41,627 bases of DNA from Erysipelotrichaceae bacterium (GCA_017533785.1 JAFWII010000016.1:1-41627), one strand, 5' to 3'; shown: positions 16,641 through 24,992, counted from the first letter of the stretch. Made by a program: numbers and translations. The notes: generated by a model not told the origin, from the sequence alone.

Positions 16641-16719
16641 GGCGGACGTGGTGAAGTTGGTTAACACACCAGATTGTGGCTCTGGCATTCCGTGGGTTCG
16701 AGTCCCATCGTTCGCCCCA
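16641..16719 (+). tRNA. tRNA-His (anticodon GTG)
   Basis: Cloverleaf with the histidine-specific extra G(-1) at 16641 facing C73. Acceptor GCGGACG/CGTTCGC; anticodon stem CCAGA/TCTGG with loop TTGTGGC (anticodon GUG); T-arm loop TTCGAGT; CCA encoded. It is a single-gene unit with its own promoter and terminator. Confidence 0.95.
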
Positions 16720-16728
16720 TGTAAAAAA

Positions 16729-16760
16729 AACAAAGTACAGCAGCGCTGTACTTTTGTTTT
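16729..16760. terminator. Terminator after tRNA-His, shared with ACT-domain gene
   Basis: Stem AAAGTACAGC / GCTGTACTTT with loop AGC, flanked by an A-tract and a T-tract, so it can stop transcription from both sides. Confidence 0.85.
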
Positions 16761-16778
16761 TCCAGAAAATGACCGGAT

Positions 16779-17144
16779 TCAGCGGACCATATATCCACCT
16801 TCTTCCAGAGCGCGCATTGCTCTTTCGAAGTCTTTCTCTTTGACGAGGATATAGTCGGTATTGAACGTTGAGACTGCGAAGATCCCGATCTTCTGCGCCG
16901 CAAGGAGCGAAGAGATCCCGGCGAGGATCCCGACCAGTGAGAAATCCAGGGTACCGGCGATATAATAGGCCTTCCATCCGTCTTCCCGGGCCAGAACCGT
17001 TTCCGGAACGTCCCCGCTTTTGCAGACGAGCGAGATCTCATCAGCTGTGCGGCCGATAAAATAGAAGTCTTTTTCTGTATCAAGCGGACCGGTGTCCGCG
17101 AGCTTGCAGACGCTCAGATCATACGGCAGTTTTCTGATCTCCAT
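16779..17144 (-). CDS. ACT-domain protein (ACT_7 type)
   Basis: This 121-aa protein is made of two ACT-like halves: an N-terminal half ending in ETVLAREDGWKAYYIAG, and a C-terminal ACT with LDFSLVGILAGISSLLAAQKIGIFAVSTFNTDYILV. This pattern matches the stand-alone ACT_7/COG3602 proteins related to aspartokinase regulatory domains, which probably bind an amino acid or similar small ligand. No enzyme is attached and no amino-acid biosynthesis gene is near. GGGAGAC precedes the ATG. Confidence 0.82.
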   Translation of the reverse strand: MEIRKLPYDLSVCKLADTGPLDTEKDFYFIGRTADEISLVCKSGDVPETVLAREDGWKAYYIAGTLDFSLVGILAGISSLLAAQKIGIFAVSTFNTDYILVKEKDFERAMRALEEGGYMVR

Positions 17145-17193
17145 TTCTGTGTCTCCCTTTCTACGAAAAAGCTCCGGTCGTTGACCGCAGCTC

Positions 17194-18054
17194 TTATCTT
17201 TCCATCAGCGCAAAGATCTCTTCCTTGCGCGCTTCGGCGTCGTCATAGCCGATCTTAAACAGTTTCTTCAGATCCTCCTTGTCGCCGCGCAGACGGGATA
17301 CCTTGACGGTCTGGCTGGGCAGCAGCCATACCGCCTTCTTGTCTTCGACTTCCTTTTTGATCAGACTGATCTGCTCGTTGTAATGGATATGACGGACTTT
17401 GTAGTCTTCGTAGATCTGTTTATGGCCCGGATAGGCCAGGCGCATGACTGTCGTCAGGAACCAGTTGGCGGGCTTGCGGACGTAATCCGCGGGCTTGGTC
17501 GTGATGATCAGGAGCTTGTCGTTCTGGTCGCGGACTGCCTCCTCGATCGGGATCATGTCAGTGATGCCGCCGTCGAGGTATTCCTTGCCGTCGACCGTGA
17601 CTTTATGGCCGATGACCGGAAGCGTGACCGAGCCTTTCAGCATCTGGAAATGGTCATCCATCTCGGTGATCGGGACATAGATCGTCTTGTCGATCGAAAG
17701 ATCGTAAAGACCGACTTTCGCCGGTTCCTTCCGGCAGTTCTCCTTCAGCTGCGCCATATCCATTTTCAGAACGTCTGGAATGACGTAGTCGAACAGATAG
17801 TTGTAGCCGACGATCTGCCCTTCGCGCAGCAGCGGAAGCAGACCGATCGTCTTCTTGTCGGCGATGTGGTTCGTCGACATTTCATAAAGATATTCCTTGT
17901 TTTTCAGAAGGAACGAACAGAGATAGATCGCACCCGTGGAAATGCCGTAATGATTATCAAAAGTGATCCCGTGCTCAAGCAGCCAGGTCAGAACTCCGGT
18001 GGTATAGGCGCCGCGCATGCCGCCGCCTTCCATAACTAGTGCAATCTTTTTCAT
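17194..18054 (-). CDS. Patatin-like phospholipase (YjjU/RssA type)
   Basis: This is a lipid acyl hydrolase of the patatin fold, 286 aa. The oxyanion hole GGGMRGAY lies near residue 10, the nucleophile S39 is in GISTG, and the catalytic Asp is in YLDGGITD; together they make the Ser-Asp dyad. There is no signal peptide, so it is cytoplasmic, possibly for membrane-lipid turnover. The start is ATG 18054; an in-frame TTG at 18057 lies next to it. TAGAAT (18063-18068 on this strand) ends 8 bases before the ATG, with TTGCAC 17 bases further upstream, and no Shine-Dalgarno is seen. It is divergent from the rhomboid gene. Confidence 0.9.
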   Translation of the reverse strand: MKKIALVMEGGGMRGAYTTGVLTWLLEHGITFDNHYGISTGAIYLCSFLLKNKEYLYEMSTNHIADKKTIGLLPLLREGQIVGYNYLFDYVIPDVLKMDMAQLKENCRKEPAKVGLYDLSIDKTIYVPITEMDDHFQMLKGSVTLPVIGHKVTVDGKEYLDGGITDMIPIEEAVRDQNDKLLIITTKPADYVRKPANWFLTTVMRLAYPGHKQIYEDYKVRHIHYNEQISLIKKEVEDKKAVWLLPSQTVKVSRLRGDKEDLKKLFKIGYDDAEARKEEIFALMER

Positions 18055-18062
18055 CAACTAAA

Positions 18063-18068
18063 ATTCTA
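18063..18068 (-). promoter_or_regulatory. -10 box (TAGAAT) of patatin gene, 8 bases before ATG
   Basis: TAGAAT on the minus strand has a TTGCAC -35 at 17-base spacing. The predicted start is within 1-2 bases of the ATG, or on the alternative TTG at 18057. Confidence 0.5.
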
Positions 18069-18089
18069 AACTTTATCTGACCTTTGTGC

Positions 18090-18095
18090 AATAAT
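18090..18095 (+). promoter_or_regulatory. Extended -10 (TGCAATAAT) 6 bases before rhomboid ATG
   Basis: TG-N-AATAAT is an extended -10. Six bases (acagtc) separate it from ATG 18102, so the transcript would be leaderless. Confidence 0.5.
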
Positions 18096-18101
18096 ACAGT
18101 C

Positions 18102-18653
18102 ATGAAGAAAAAGATCTACATCAACGCGCCGATCACTCTCGGCTTTGCCCTGATCGGCCTGATCGTGCTGGTTCTCGGTCTGGTCACCAAGGGCGCGATC
18201 ACCACCAGATATTTCATGACCTACCGCTCTTCCTGGAGCGACCCGCTGACCTATCTGCGGCTCGTCACCCATGTCTTCGGACACGCCAGCGTATCCCATT
18301 ATGCCGGCAACATGGTCTATATCCTGCTGCTGGGACCGATCCTGGAAGAGAAGTATCACAAGAACCTGCTCTACATCATCCTGCTCACGGCTGTCATCAC
18401 CGGACTGATCAACAACCTCTTCTTTACCGGCGGACTGCTGGGCAGCAGCGGCATCTGCTTCGCCTTCATCCTGCTGGCTTCGGTCACCGGCAAACAGAAA
18501 GGCATCCCGCTCACCCTGCTCCTCGTCGCGGTCTTCTGGATCGGAAACGAGATCTATACCGGCCTGACTGCCAATGACCAGATCTCCCAGCTGACCCACA
18601 TCATCGGCGGACTCTGCGGCGGCATGACGGGGGTATTCCTGAAAGACAACTGA
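18102..18653 (+). CDS. Rhomboid-family intramembrane serine protease
   Basis: This 183-aa membrane protein has about six hydrophobic segments. It has the rhomboid signature HASVSHYAGN (61-70), the nucleophile S116 in GSSG, and the catalytic H166 in LTHIIGG, so the Ser-His dyad is intact. It cleaves transmembrane segments of unknown substrates within the membrane. I chose ATG 18102; the frame is open to a TTG at 18084, but that lies inside the promoter. Extended -10 TGcAATAAT ends 6 bases before the ATG and no Shine-Dalgarno is visible. A strong terminator follows. Confidence 0.88.
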   Translation: MKKKIYINAPITLGFALIGLIVLVLGLVTKGAITTRYFMTYRSSWSDPLTYLRLVTHVFGHASVSHYAGNMVYILLLGPILEEKYHKNLLYIILLTAVITGLINNLFFTGGLLGSSGICFAFILLASVTGKQKGIPLTLLLVAVFWIGNEIYTGLTANDQISQLTHIIGGLCGGMTGVFLKDN

Positions 18654-18660
18654 GTCAAAC

Positions 18661-18692
18661 GAAAAGATCCTCGCGGATCTTTTCTTTTTTTA
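18661..18692 (+). terminator. Terminator after rhomboid gene
   Basis: Stem GAAAAGATCC / GGATCTTTTC with loop TCGC, followed by T7. Confidence 0.88.
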
Positions 18693-18710
18693 TTATTTTG
18701 AGTATCGGTC

Positions 18711-19568
18711 TTATTTGACCATTGCCTGCAGAAGCGCATTGATCAGATCGGTGCCGTCGATCGAGTTCGCGACCTGCTGGACCTGGATCTGCGGCTGCTG
18801 TGTCTGCTGCGGTTTCGGGCTGCCTAACAGAGTACCAAGAAGGCTCGGCGTCTGCTGCTGCTGTGTCTGCTGCGGCTGAGCGCCTAACAGTGTGCCAAGC
18901 AGAGAGTTCATCGGATTTGCCTGTGTCTGCTGCTGCTGCTGCGGCTGTGCGCCTAACAGTGTGCCGAGAAGGCTCGGCGTCTGCTGCTGGGTCTGCTGCG
19001 GCTTAGCGCCGGCAAGAAGTCCGAGGACATCGTCCAGACCAAAGCCGTTGTTCTGCTGCTGCTGAGAACCTGCGAAGGTGCTGAGCAGGCTGGTCAGATC
19101 GATCGCATTGGTTGCCGGAGCGGCTGCTGCCTGCTGCTGCTGCTGCGGTTTCGGCTTTTTAGCGGAAGTAAGGGTTGCTGCCAGAACTGCGAGAAGTGCC
19201 GGAGCGATCAGACCGAGGGAACGGTCGACCTGCTTATTCTCGATGCCTGTTTCAGCAGCGAGTTCCTTAACGACTTTTTCCTTGTCGTCGCCGAGGATGT
19301 GGCCGATGATCTTGCCGCCGTCTTCTTCGTCTACTTCATCGATCTGTTCAGACATGGAACGGGTGTTGTTGTGCTTTGTCAGAGCGCTGAGCAGAGACAG
19401 GGCGCCGGACTGAGAAGAGACATTGGATGTCAGATACTTGATCAGTACCGGGATCGCCAGGGTGATCAGCTTCTTAACGAGCTTTGAGGACAGGCCGGTC
19501 TTCTGGGAAACAGAATTGACGGAGTTGCCGGACAGCATTGTCTGTAGAAGTAATTGTAATAGATTCAT
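18711..19568 (-). CDS. DUF937 (YidB-like) protein with Gln-rich repeat tail
   Basis: This 285-aa protein has two parts. Residues 1-135 resemble DUF937: helical, with hydrophobic LKKLITLAIPVLIKYL, a GKIIGHILGDDKEKVV hinge and a GLIAPALLAVLAATL segment. Residues ~140-285 are low complexity: poly-Gln linkers alternate with short repeats of the form SLLGTLLGxxxPQQ (three clear copies plus a related LDDVLGLLAG), ending in DLINALLQAMVK. This looks like a disordered sticky tail with amphipathic helices. The function of DUF937 is unknown. AAAGGAGATCTC precedes the ATG, and an extended -10 (TGcTAAAAT, box at 19611-19616) lies upstream. Confidence 0.78.
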   Translation of the reverse strand: MNLLQLLLQTMLSGNSVNSVSQKTGLSSKLVKKLITLAIPVLIKYLTSNVSSQSGALSLLSALTKHNNTRSMSEQIDEVDEEDGGKIIGHILGDDKEKVVKELAAETGIENKQVDRSLGLIAPALLAVLAATLTSAKKPKPQQQQQAAAAPATNAIDLTSLLSTFAGSQQQQNNGFGLDDVLGLLAGAKPQQTQQQTPSLLGTLLGAQPQQQQQTQANPMNSLLGTLLGAQPQQTQQQQTPSLLGTLLGSPKPQQTQQPQIQVQQVANSIDGTDLINALLQAMVK

Positions 19569-19626
19569 TGAGATCTCCTTTCTCTCTAGGAATACCTATT
19601 TGCTGATTTCATTTTAGCATAAATCT

Positions 19627-19887
19627 CTATTTGTGGTAGAAACGATAGTAGTCTTCATCTTTTGTCAGATCGATGCCGGCGCCCTCTTCCTCCAGCAGAT
19701 AAAATTCCTCGTTTTCGTAGAGTTTTCGGAAGTCTTCGAGCTCCAGCGTGAAGCGGGAGCCGCTGCGGTAGCCGATGACCTTTCCCTTGGCGTAGACGAA
19801 AAACTCCTGGCTGCGGATATAGACGCGCAGCGAGTGTTTCATGCAATTGATCGCTTCGTCACAGTTTCTCAGTTTGTTTGCGGGCAT
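19627..19887 (-). CDS. Small hypothetical protein (86 aa)
   Basis: Starts at ATG 19887 (MPANKLRNCDEA); the longer frame upstream overlaps the GNAT gene. It has no membrane segment or motif that I recognise. It is rich in Tyr, Phe and Glu (QEFFVYAKGKVIGYRSG, ENEEFYLLEEEG) and ends YYRFYHK. It follows the GNAT stop by four bases, so it is probably translated by coupling; there is no clear Shine-Dalgarno. Third gene of the aminopeptidase operon. Function unknown. Confidence 0.65.
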   Translation of the reverse strand: MPANKLRNCDEAINCMKHSLRVYIRSQEFFVYAKGKVIGYRSGSRFTLELEDFRKLYENEEFYLLEEEGAGIDLTKDEDYYRFYHK

Positions 19888-19891
19888 AGGT

Positions 19892-20362
19892 TCAGAGTTT
19901 GTATTTGAAGATACATTTGATCCTTTCGTTGTTGCGGTAGAGCTCATGGTCGACCGGGACCGGGACCGTCTCGATCAGTTTGCCGCCGAGTTTGACCAGC
20001 GTCTTGTAGCTGGCGATATTGTCGGGACTGCAGGTGATGATCAGCTCACTGAGACCGAACTCCTCCCTGGCGATCCGGAACAGCTGCAGACAGGCTTTGT
20101 AGGCATAGGAATGCCCGCGGTAGACCTTGTAGACGTGATAGCCGATATGGCCGAGATAATACATATAGTCGTCCATCTTGAGGCGGAGATCGATCTTCCC
20201 GACCGGGAGGACCCCGTTCTTCAGGAAGATATCATAATAGACCGTCGGGATGCCGTCGCTCGTTTCTTCCGCGGACAGGCGGTAGCGTTCTTTTAAAACG
20301 ACTTCATTTTCGGAGTCTTCCGGATCGTTCTTCTGGATCTCTCTCTTAAAGAAGGAAAACAT
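19892..20362 (-). CDS. GNAT-family N-acetyltransferase
   Basis: This 156-aa acetyltransferase fold contains a motif A-like segment YLGHIGYHVYKVYRGHSYAYKACLQL, which holds the acetyl-CoA pyrophosphate loop (R-G-H-x-Y-A). A motif B region with CSPDNIASYKTLVKLGGKLI follows, typical of RimI/RimJ-like enzymes. The acceptor substrate cannot be deduced. It starts one base after the aminopeptidase stop, so it is co-transcribed. Confidence 0.85.
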   Translation of the reverse strand: MFSFFKREIQKNDPEDSENEVVLKERYRLSAEETSDGIPTVYYDIFLKNGVLPVGKIDLRLKMDDYMYYLGHIGYHVYKVYRGHSYAYKACLQLFRIAREEFGLSELIITCSPDNIASYKTLVKLGGKLIETVPVPVDHELYRNNERIKCIFKYKL

Positions 20363-20363
20363 G

Positions 20364-21653
20364 TCAGGAAAGCTGATAACTCCCGTCCTTTGTCAGGGAA
20401 ACATGAGTGTTGTAATAGGCGGTAACGCCATCGATCATATACTGAACGTCTTTCATGCCGGCACTTTCGTAGCAGGAATGCATCGCCAGCTGGGCGCAGC
20501 CGATATCCAGTGAAAGCAGCGAGACTTGCGCGTTGGACAGGTTGCCGAGCGTGGATCCGCCGCGGATATCGCTGCGGTTGGTATAGAACTGATATGGAAC
20601 GTTCGCTTTGTCACAGATCAGCCGGAAGATCGCGGAGGAAAGCGCGTCGCTCGTGTAGCTCTGATTGGCATTGTATTTGATGACGATGCCTTTGTTCATC
20701 AGGGCATGATTTGTCGGATCGTCCTTTTCCGGATGGTTCGGGTGGGCGCTGTGCGCATTGTCGCACGACAGCATCATCGAACCGGCCAGGATCTCCGGAT
20801 ACTTCAGCCCGAGACCGTCGGCGACCTTCTGCAGATTGCGGACCAGGAAATCGCTGTCCGCGCCCTGTCTCGTCAAAGAGCCGACTTCCTCGTTGTCGAA
20901 ACAGGCGTACACGTTGATGTTCGTCTCTTTTTCGCCCTTCAGGAATCCCTGCAGAGTCGTATAGGCGCATTCCAGGTTGTCGATATGGTGGCTGGCGAAG
21001 AATTCCTCTTCCGCGCCCCAGACGACCGGTTCCTGACGCGGATAGAGATAAAGATCGTAGCCGATCAGTTCCTCCTCTTTGACGTCGGCTTCCTTCGCCA
21101 GGAATCTGCGCAGATCGAAGTCTTTATCCATGGTCACGAGCGGAAGCAGATCCTTCTGGGGATTGATCGGAATGCCCTTGTTGGCTTCCCGGTTCATATG
21201 GATAGCGAGCGACGGGATCATGCAGAAGTTCTTCTTCAGGTCGAACAGTCTGGATTCGACGCCGTTTTCCGCGGACAGGATCAGACGGCCGGCCAGCGAC
21301 AGCGGACGGTCGAACCACGGAGCGAACAGCGCGCCGCCGTAGACCTCGGTGTTCAGCTGGATGAACTGGCCCTGATGGACCGCTGTAAGGGAATTGGGTT
21401 TCAGCTTGAAGCCGGGGCAGTCGGAATGGCTGGCGGCGATATGGAAATTCGCGTCCTTCAGATCCTTACCGACTTTAAAAGCCAGGATACTGCTCTGGTT
21501 GCGGGTCGTGAAATACTTCCCGCCCTTTTTGAATTTAATGGTTTCGTTTTCGCCGTATTCCTCAAAGCCCGCTTCTTTCAGCGCGGCGGCGATATTGGCG
21601 ACCGCCTGGAAGGCTGTCGGGCTGTTATATAAGAATGAAAGCAGATCGTTCAT
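20364..21653 (-). CDS. apeB: M18-family aminopeptidase
   Basis: This is a cytosolic dinuclear-zinc aminopeptidase of the aspartyl aminopeptidase family, 429 aa, the usual length. Metal and catalytic regions are present: ASHSDCPGFKLKP (His and Asp ligands), FDNEEVGS (general base and metal Glu), and the SCDNAHSAHPNHPEK segment. It probably trims peptides with acidic or other N-terminal residues during protein turnover. AAGAGGTGATTATCT before the ATG is a strong ribosome site, and TATACT (21674-21679 on this strand) supplies a -10, so this gene has an ordinary leader. First gene of a three-gene operon. Confidence 0.93.
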   Translation of the reverse strand: MNDLLSFLYNSPTAFQAVANIAAALKEAGFEEYGENETIKFKKGGKYFTTRNQSSILAFKVGKDLKDANFHIAASHSDCPGFKLKPNSLTAVHQGQFIQLNTEVYGGALFAPWFDRPLSLAGRLILSAENGVESRLFDLKKNFCMIPSLAIHMNREANKGIPINPQKDLLPLVTMDKDFDLRRFLAKEADVKEEELIGYDLYLYPRQEPVVWGAEEEFFASHHIDNLECAYTTLQGFLKGEKETNINVYACFDNEEVGSLTRQGADSDFLVRNLQKVADGLGLKYPEILAGSMMLSCDNAHSAHPNHPEKDDPTNHALMNKGIVIKYNANQSYTSDALSSAIFRLICDKANVPYQFYTNRSDIRGGSTLGNLSNAQVSLLSLDIGCAQLAMHSCYESAGMKDVQYMIDGVTAYYNTHVSLTKDGSYQLS

Positions 21654-21725
21654 AGATAATCACCTCTTTTTTCAGTATAGCACTCTATTTCTCCGACCGG
21701 AGTTACAGGACTCCTGTTTTTCCGC

Positions 21726-21731
21726 TATAAT
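21726..21731 (+). promoter_or_regulatory. -10 box (TATAAT) 7 bases before membrane glycosyltransferase-like gene
   Basis: A perfect TATAAT is followed by gaggaag and ATG 21739. Transcription would start at or next to the ATG. The GAGG is too close to the ATG to act as a normal Shine-Dalgarno. Confidence 0.55.
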
Positions 21732-21738
21732 GAGGAAG

Positions 21739-23535
21739 ATGTTTTATCTGTTCACGCTGCTGTGGCTGTTCTCTTTCGGAGGACTGCTCACACTGCAGTT
21801 CCGCCGCCGCTTTGAGACTGTAATGCTGCCGGGGCTCTGCTCCGCTGTTTTCGTGCTGTATCTCTTTTCGTTCGCGGATCAGCTGCGAGCCGGTTTCTGG
21901 CTGCTCGTCTTTCTGGCAGTCCTCTTCTGGATCCTGCTGCTGATCAGCTTCCTGAAAAAGGATCCGTCCGTGCAGGAGTTCAGAAAGAATTATTTCACGC
22001 CCGGAGCGCTGGTCTTCCTTTTGGCGGTGCTCTGGTTCTTCCTGCTGTACCGCAATCAGGGTTTCGCGAACTGCGACGAATTCATGCACTGGGGACCGAT
22101 GGTCCTGCAGACCCTCAGAAACAACGGTTTCTACCTGACCGGTGACATTCTGCGGGTGCATAACGATTATCCGCCGTTCATAACCCTTCTGCGGGTGCTT
22201 TTCTGCGGTTTCAACGGTTTCGTTTATCGTGAGCCGATCCTCTATATCGCACAGTCGATCTTCTATATCAGCTGTTTTCTGCCGCTGATGAAGAAGCTGG
22301 AATTCTCCGGAAAAGAAGATCTGCTGAAGAGCCTGTTCATCCTGCTCAGCGTGCTGCTGGGCGGACTGTGGATCTCCAAGACGGTGACTGCGCAGGAATG
22401 GGCGCTCCTGTACAGTTCCATCTATGCCGACTGGCCGCTGGCCGCGCTTGCCGGAGCCGCTCTCTGTTACGTCCATACCGAAAAGAACGACGCTTTCTTT
22501 ATCGCTTCACTTACGCTCATCCTGTCCGCGGTCCTGCTTACCAAGCAGATCGGGATCTGTTTCTATATGCTGATCGTCTTCTATGCAGTCGTCAGGACGG
22601 CTCTCGAAAAAGACCGGAAGGCGTTCATCCGGCTGATCCCTGCTGTTTTCCTTCCGCTGCTGGCGTTCCTCTCCTGGTCGCTGCTGCTGAAGATCCGGGA
22701 GATCGGCGGACAGTTCGTCGTCGGCAATATGTCCTTTTCCGAAGCGATCCGTGAATCGCTCGTCGGCGGCAGTTACGCCAACGGGATCGCGCGTCACTAC
22801 CTGCGTGAACTGCTGCTCCGCCCCATGACCACGCATCCGCTGCCGCTCCCCTATTTTCCGGTCGCGCTGCTGCTGGCTGCCGTCATGCTGGTGTGCTATC
22901 GAAAAAAAGGCATCCTGCTTGCCTTCACTTATCTGATGGGGTCTGCCGCTTATGCCTTTACCATCCTGCTGCTGTACATGACATCTTTCGGTTCGGATGA
23001 AGCGGTCGTGCTCGCTTCCTTTGACCGTTATATGATCACCTACCTTTTCTTCGGCGTGATCCTCGTCCTCTGCTGCATCATCTCCTTCTTCCTGGAGACG
23101 GAAAGCAGACTGCTGTATCTGCTCCCTCTGGTCCTGCTGCTGTTTATTGAGACTGCTTCGCTCAACACGCTGCTTCCGAAAACGAAACTGCAGCAGAATA
23201 CCCTGCGTGTGCTCCTGATCGATCCCTACGATGATTTCCGGAGCGACCGCGAGGAGCTCAGCGGTCTGAAGTTCGAATACATCGAGTCCGGCCTGAGCAG
23301 GAAATCAGATCCGGATGTCTTCGTGTCCGAACTGGGTGAAAACGATCTCGTCTACATCCAAAAATATGATGACGATTTCTATTTCAACTGCTGGCCGCGG
23401 CAGACCTATGAAACCGAGCCATACTACCAGACGCTGTATTCGATCGGAAAAGAAGAAAACGGCTTCCGATTGGAGCCGATGAGTTTCTCTTTCTACGATT
23501 ATGTGAATCTGTATTACCAGATCCCGAAGAAATGA
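21739..23535 (+). CDS. Polytopic membrane protein, GT-C glycosyltransferase-like
   Basis: This 598-aa protein has roughly a dozen hydrophobic segments and a soluble C-terminal domain (from about residue 490). After the third or fourth segment comes NCDEFMHWGPM (D113, E114), and a little later NDYPPF (142-146). Paired acidic residues in the first large loop plus a YPP element are features of GT-C enzymes that use lipid-linked sugars. I therefore infer a glycosyltransferase-type role at the cell surface, with moderate confidence; no close named family is recognised. The open frame runs further upstream antisense to the aminopeptidase, but the true start is ATG 21739. The stop lies within its own terminator. 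Confidence 0.75.
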   Translation: MFYLFTLLWLFSFGGLLTLQFRRRFETVMLPGLCSAVFVLYLFSFADQLRAGFWLLVFLAVLFWILLLISFLKKDPSVQEFRKNYFTPGALVFLLAVLWFFLLYRNQGFANCDEFMHWGPMVLQTLRNNGFYLTGDILRVHNDYPPFITLLRVLFCGFNGFVYREPILYIAQSIFYISCFLPLMKKLEFSGKEDLLKSLFILLSVLLGGLWISKTVTAQEWALLYSSIYADWPLAALAGAALCYVHTEKNDAFFIASLTLILSAVLLTKQIGICFYMLIVFYAVVRTALEKDRKAFIRLIPAVFLPLLAFLSWSLLLKIREIGGQFVVGNMSFSEAIRESLVGGSYANGIARHYLRELLLRPMTTHPLPLPYFPVALLLAAVMLVCYRKKGILLAFTYLMGSAAYAFTILLLYMTSFGSDEAVVLASFDRYMITYLFFGVILVLCCIISFFLETESRLLYLLPLVLLLFIETASLNTLLPKTKLQQNTLRVLLIDPYDDFRSDREELSGLKFEYIESGLSRKSDPDVFVSELGENDLVYIQKYDDDFYFNCWPRQTYETEPYYQTLYSIGKEENGFRLEPMSFSFYDYVNLYYQIPKK

Positions 23536-23552
23536 ACTTCGGGATCTTTTTT
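23520..23552 (+). terminator. Terminator overlapping the end of the membrane protein gene
   Basis: Stem GATCCCGAAG / CTTCGGGATC with a 7-base loop, then T6. The last codons form the 5' arm and the TGA (23533-23535) is in the loop. Confidence 0.88.
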
Positions 23553-23555
23553 CTA

Positions 23556-24413
23556 TCATTCAGCCTGAAGGAAACGGTCATACCCCTGTCTGACTCTGGC
23601 GATGTCATATCTGATGATATTGTCGAAATCGTCAGACCGCATCAGACAGCGGACAAAACGTGTTCCCAGATAATAGCCGGTATCTCCGTACCCTTCAAAG
23701 CTGACCCAGTCGCCGAAATAACGCTGATCAGCCACTGTCATGGTCTTCAGATCGCGGTCAAAAGAATCCCGGATCATTTTCGCATGACCGTCACACCAGT
23801 TTTTCCATCCGCAAACGTCCTGATGGAAGTATTCCGGATCGCCGATCACCTCCTGTTCAAAGACCATGGCCGTTCCTTCCGTGAACAGCTGCCAGAGAAA
23901 ACGGTCCGGATCGCTGCCGGCCTCAAGCGTCAGCGTTCCGTACTGTGACTGGTAAGCGTGTCCCAGCTCATGAACGATCAGGCCGTTCATGGAATTTATG
24001 TCACACCAGTTCAGCTCGGCGATCTTTTCGATACCGAGAAGGACGGCTGTCCTTCCTTCCAGAGCCGTGACCCAGCCGGCGCCGTTGCACAGACCGAGAT
24101 AAAGAATGACGTCTGCATCAACGCTTCTTTTAAACCTGTTCAGGATCCTTTCTTCGAGGTGCTCCGTGACCTGATGAAACGCTCTGACAGCTTTCTCGGC
24201 TTTTGACGGATCCTCCGCAAGCGCGTTCAGTACCGGCAGATAGTCTTTTTCCCAGGACAGACCGGCATCTTCCATACAATCCTTCACATCTTTCAGACAC
24301 AGCTCCTTTGCTCCGGGAATATACCGGTCCGCATATCTTTTCCATTTTTCGAGATCGAAAACACCGTTCTCATAGACTTCAAAGATCTGTGCCGACCTGT
24401 CGATCACTCTCAT
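23556..24413 (-). CDS. Putative zinc metallopeptidase (gluzincin-like, DUF2268-like)
   Basis: This 285-aa soluble protein has HELGH (H148, E149, H152) inside MNGLIVHELGHAYQ and a downstream Glu in LFTEGTAMVFEQE (E179) as the likely third zinc ligand; that is a gluzincin arrangement. The N-terminal ~100 residues are helical and unassigned. It resembles predicted Zn-dependent proteases of the DUF2268 type in overall layout, but I cannot fix the family. There is no signal peptide. Its ATG overlaps the GNAT stop (ATGA), with GGGAGA upstream. Last gene of a run from 26649 or 25481. Confidence 0.72.
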   Translation of the reverse strand: MRVIDRSAQIFEVYENGVFDLEKWKRYADRYIPGAKELCLKDVKDCMEDAGLSWEKDYLPVLNALAEDPSKAEKAVRAFHQVTEHLEERILNRFKRSVDADVILYLGLCNGAGWVTALEGRTAVLLGIEKIAELNWCDINSMNGLIVHELGHAYQSQYGTLTLEAGSDPDRFLWQLFTEGTAMVFEQEVIGDPEYFHQDVCGWKNWCDGHAKMIRDSFDRDLKTMTVADQRYFGDWVSFEGYGDTGYYLGTRFVRCLMRSDDFDNIIRYDIARVRQGYDRFLQAE

Positions 24414-24928
24414 TTCGCCTGTCTCCCGGTCTGCGGCGGCAGCAGTTCATAGGACGGATGATACAACCCGGTAGGTCCATAGTATTCATCACCGGTGTAA
24501 CGGAAACCCAGTTTTTCCAGAACATGCCGGGACGCAGTGTTTTCCGGATTATGGCCGGCAAACAGCTTTTCCGCACGCAGGATGGAAAACGCATAACGGA
24601 TCACGGCATTCGCCGTTTCAGCAGCGTAGCCCTGTCTCCAGTATTCCGGCCGCAAATGAAATCCGATCTCGTAAACGCCTTCTTCACGGGGTCTAAGTCC
24701 GCAGCAGCCGATCAGCTCATCTGAGCTCAGTTCAAAGACCGGCCAGTACTGGACGTGATACTTTTCATTATTGCGGATCTCCGACTGCAGACGGGCTTCG
24801 ATATCCTCATGCGTGAATACGCCGCTGCTGCAGATATATCTGGTAACGGCTTTATCGCCCCATAAACATTCAGCAAGCGCTGTATCGGCCGGTTCCCATG
24901 TTGAAAACCCGGTCCTGTCGGTCTTCAT
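24410..24928 (-). CDS. GNAT-family N-acetyltransferase (RimJ/RimL-like)
   Basis: This 172-aa protein has the RimJ/RimL-type pattern: LIGCCGLRPREEGVYEIGFHLRPEYWRQGYAAETANAVI, where RQGYA is the acetyl-CoA loop, then NPENTASRHVLEKLGFRYTG. The acceptor may be a protein N-terminus or a small amine; it cannot be told. The start is ATG 24928 (MKTDRTGF); a TTG 18 bases upstream also opens the frame, but its RBS is poor. The stop overlaps the metallopeptidase ATG by 4 bases. Confidence 0.87.
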   Translation of the reverse strand: MKTDRTGFSTWEPADTALAECLWGDKAVTRYICSSGVFTHEDIEARLQSEIRNNEKYHVQYWPVFELSSDELIGCCGLRPREEGVYEIGFHLRPEYWRQGYAAETANAVIRYAFSILRAEKLFAGHNPENTASRHVLEKLGFRYTGDEYYGPTGLYHPSYELLPPQTGRQAK

Positions 24929-24992
24929 GAAATACTCTCTTCTCAACGGAATCTCCCTTATGGAATTGCGGATCAGATTCTGCGGCTCGGGA

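Noticed and set aside
18780..19150. CAG/CTG-rich repetitive stretch as a tandem repeat or CRISPR array
   Set aside because: The repeats are in-frame Gln and LLGTLLG codons of irregular spacing inside an intact gene; no direct repeats with unique spacers of equal length.
21394..23535. A 713-codon frame for the membrane protein
   Set aside because: The upstream part is antisense to the aminopeptidase and its own promoter; the hydrophobic N-terminus starts at ATG 21739.
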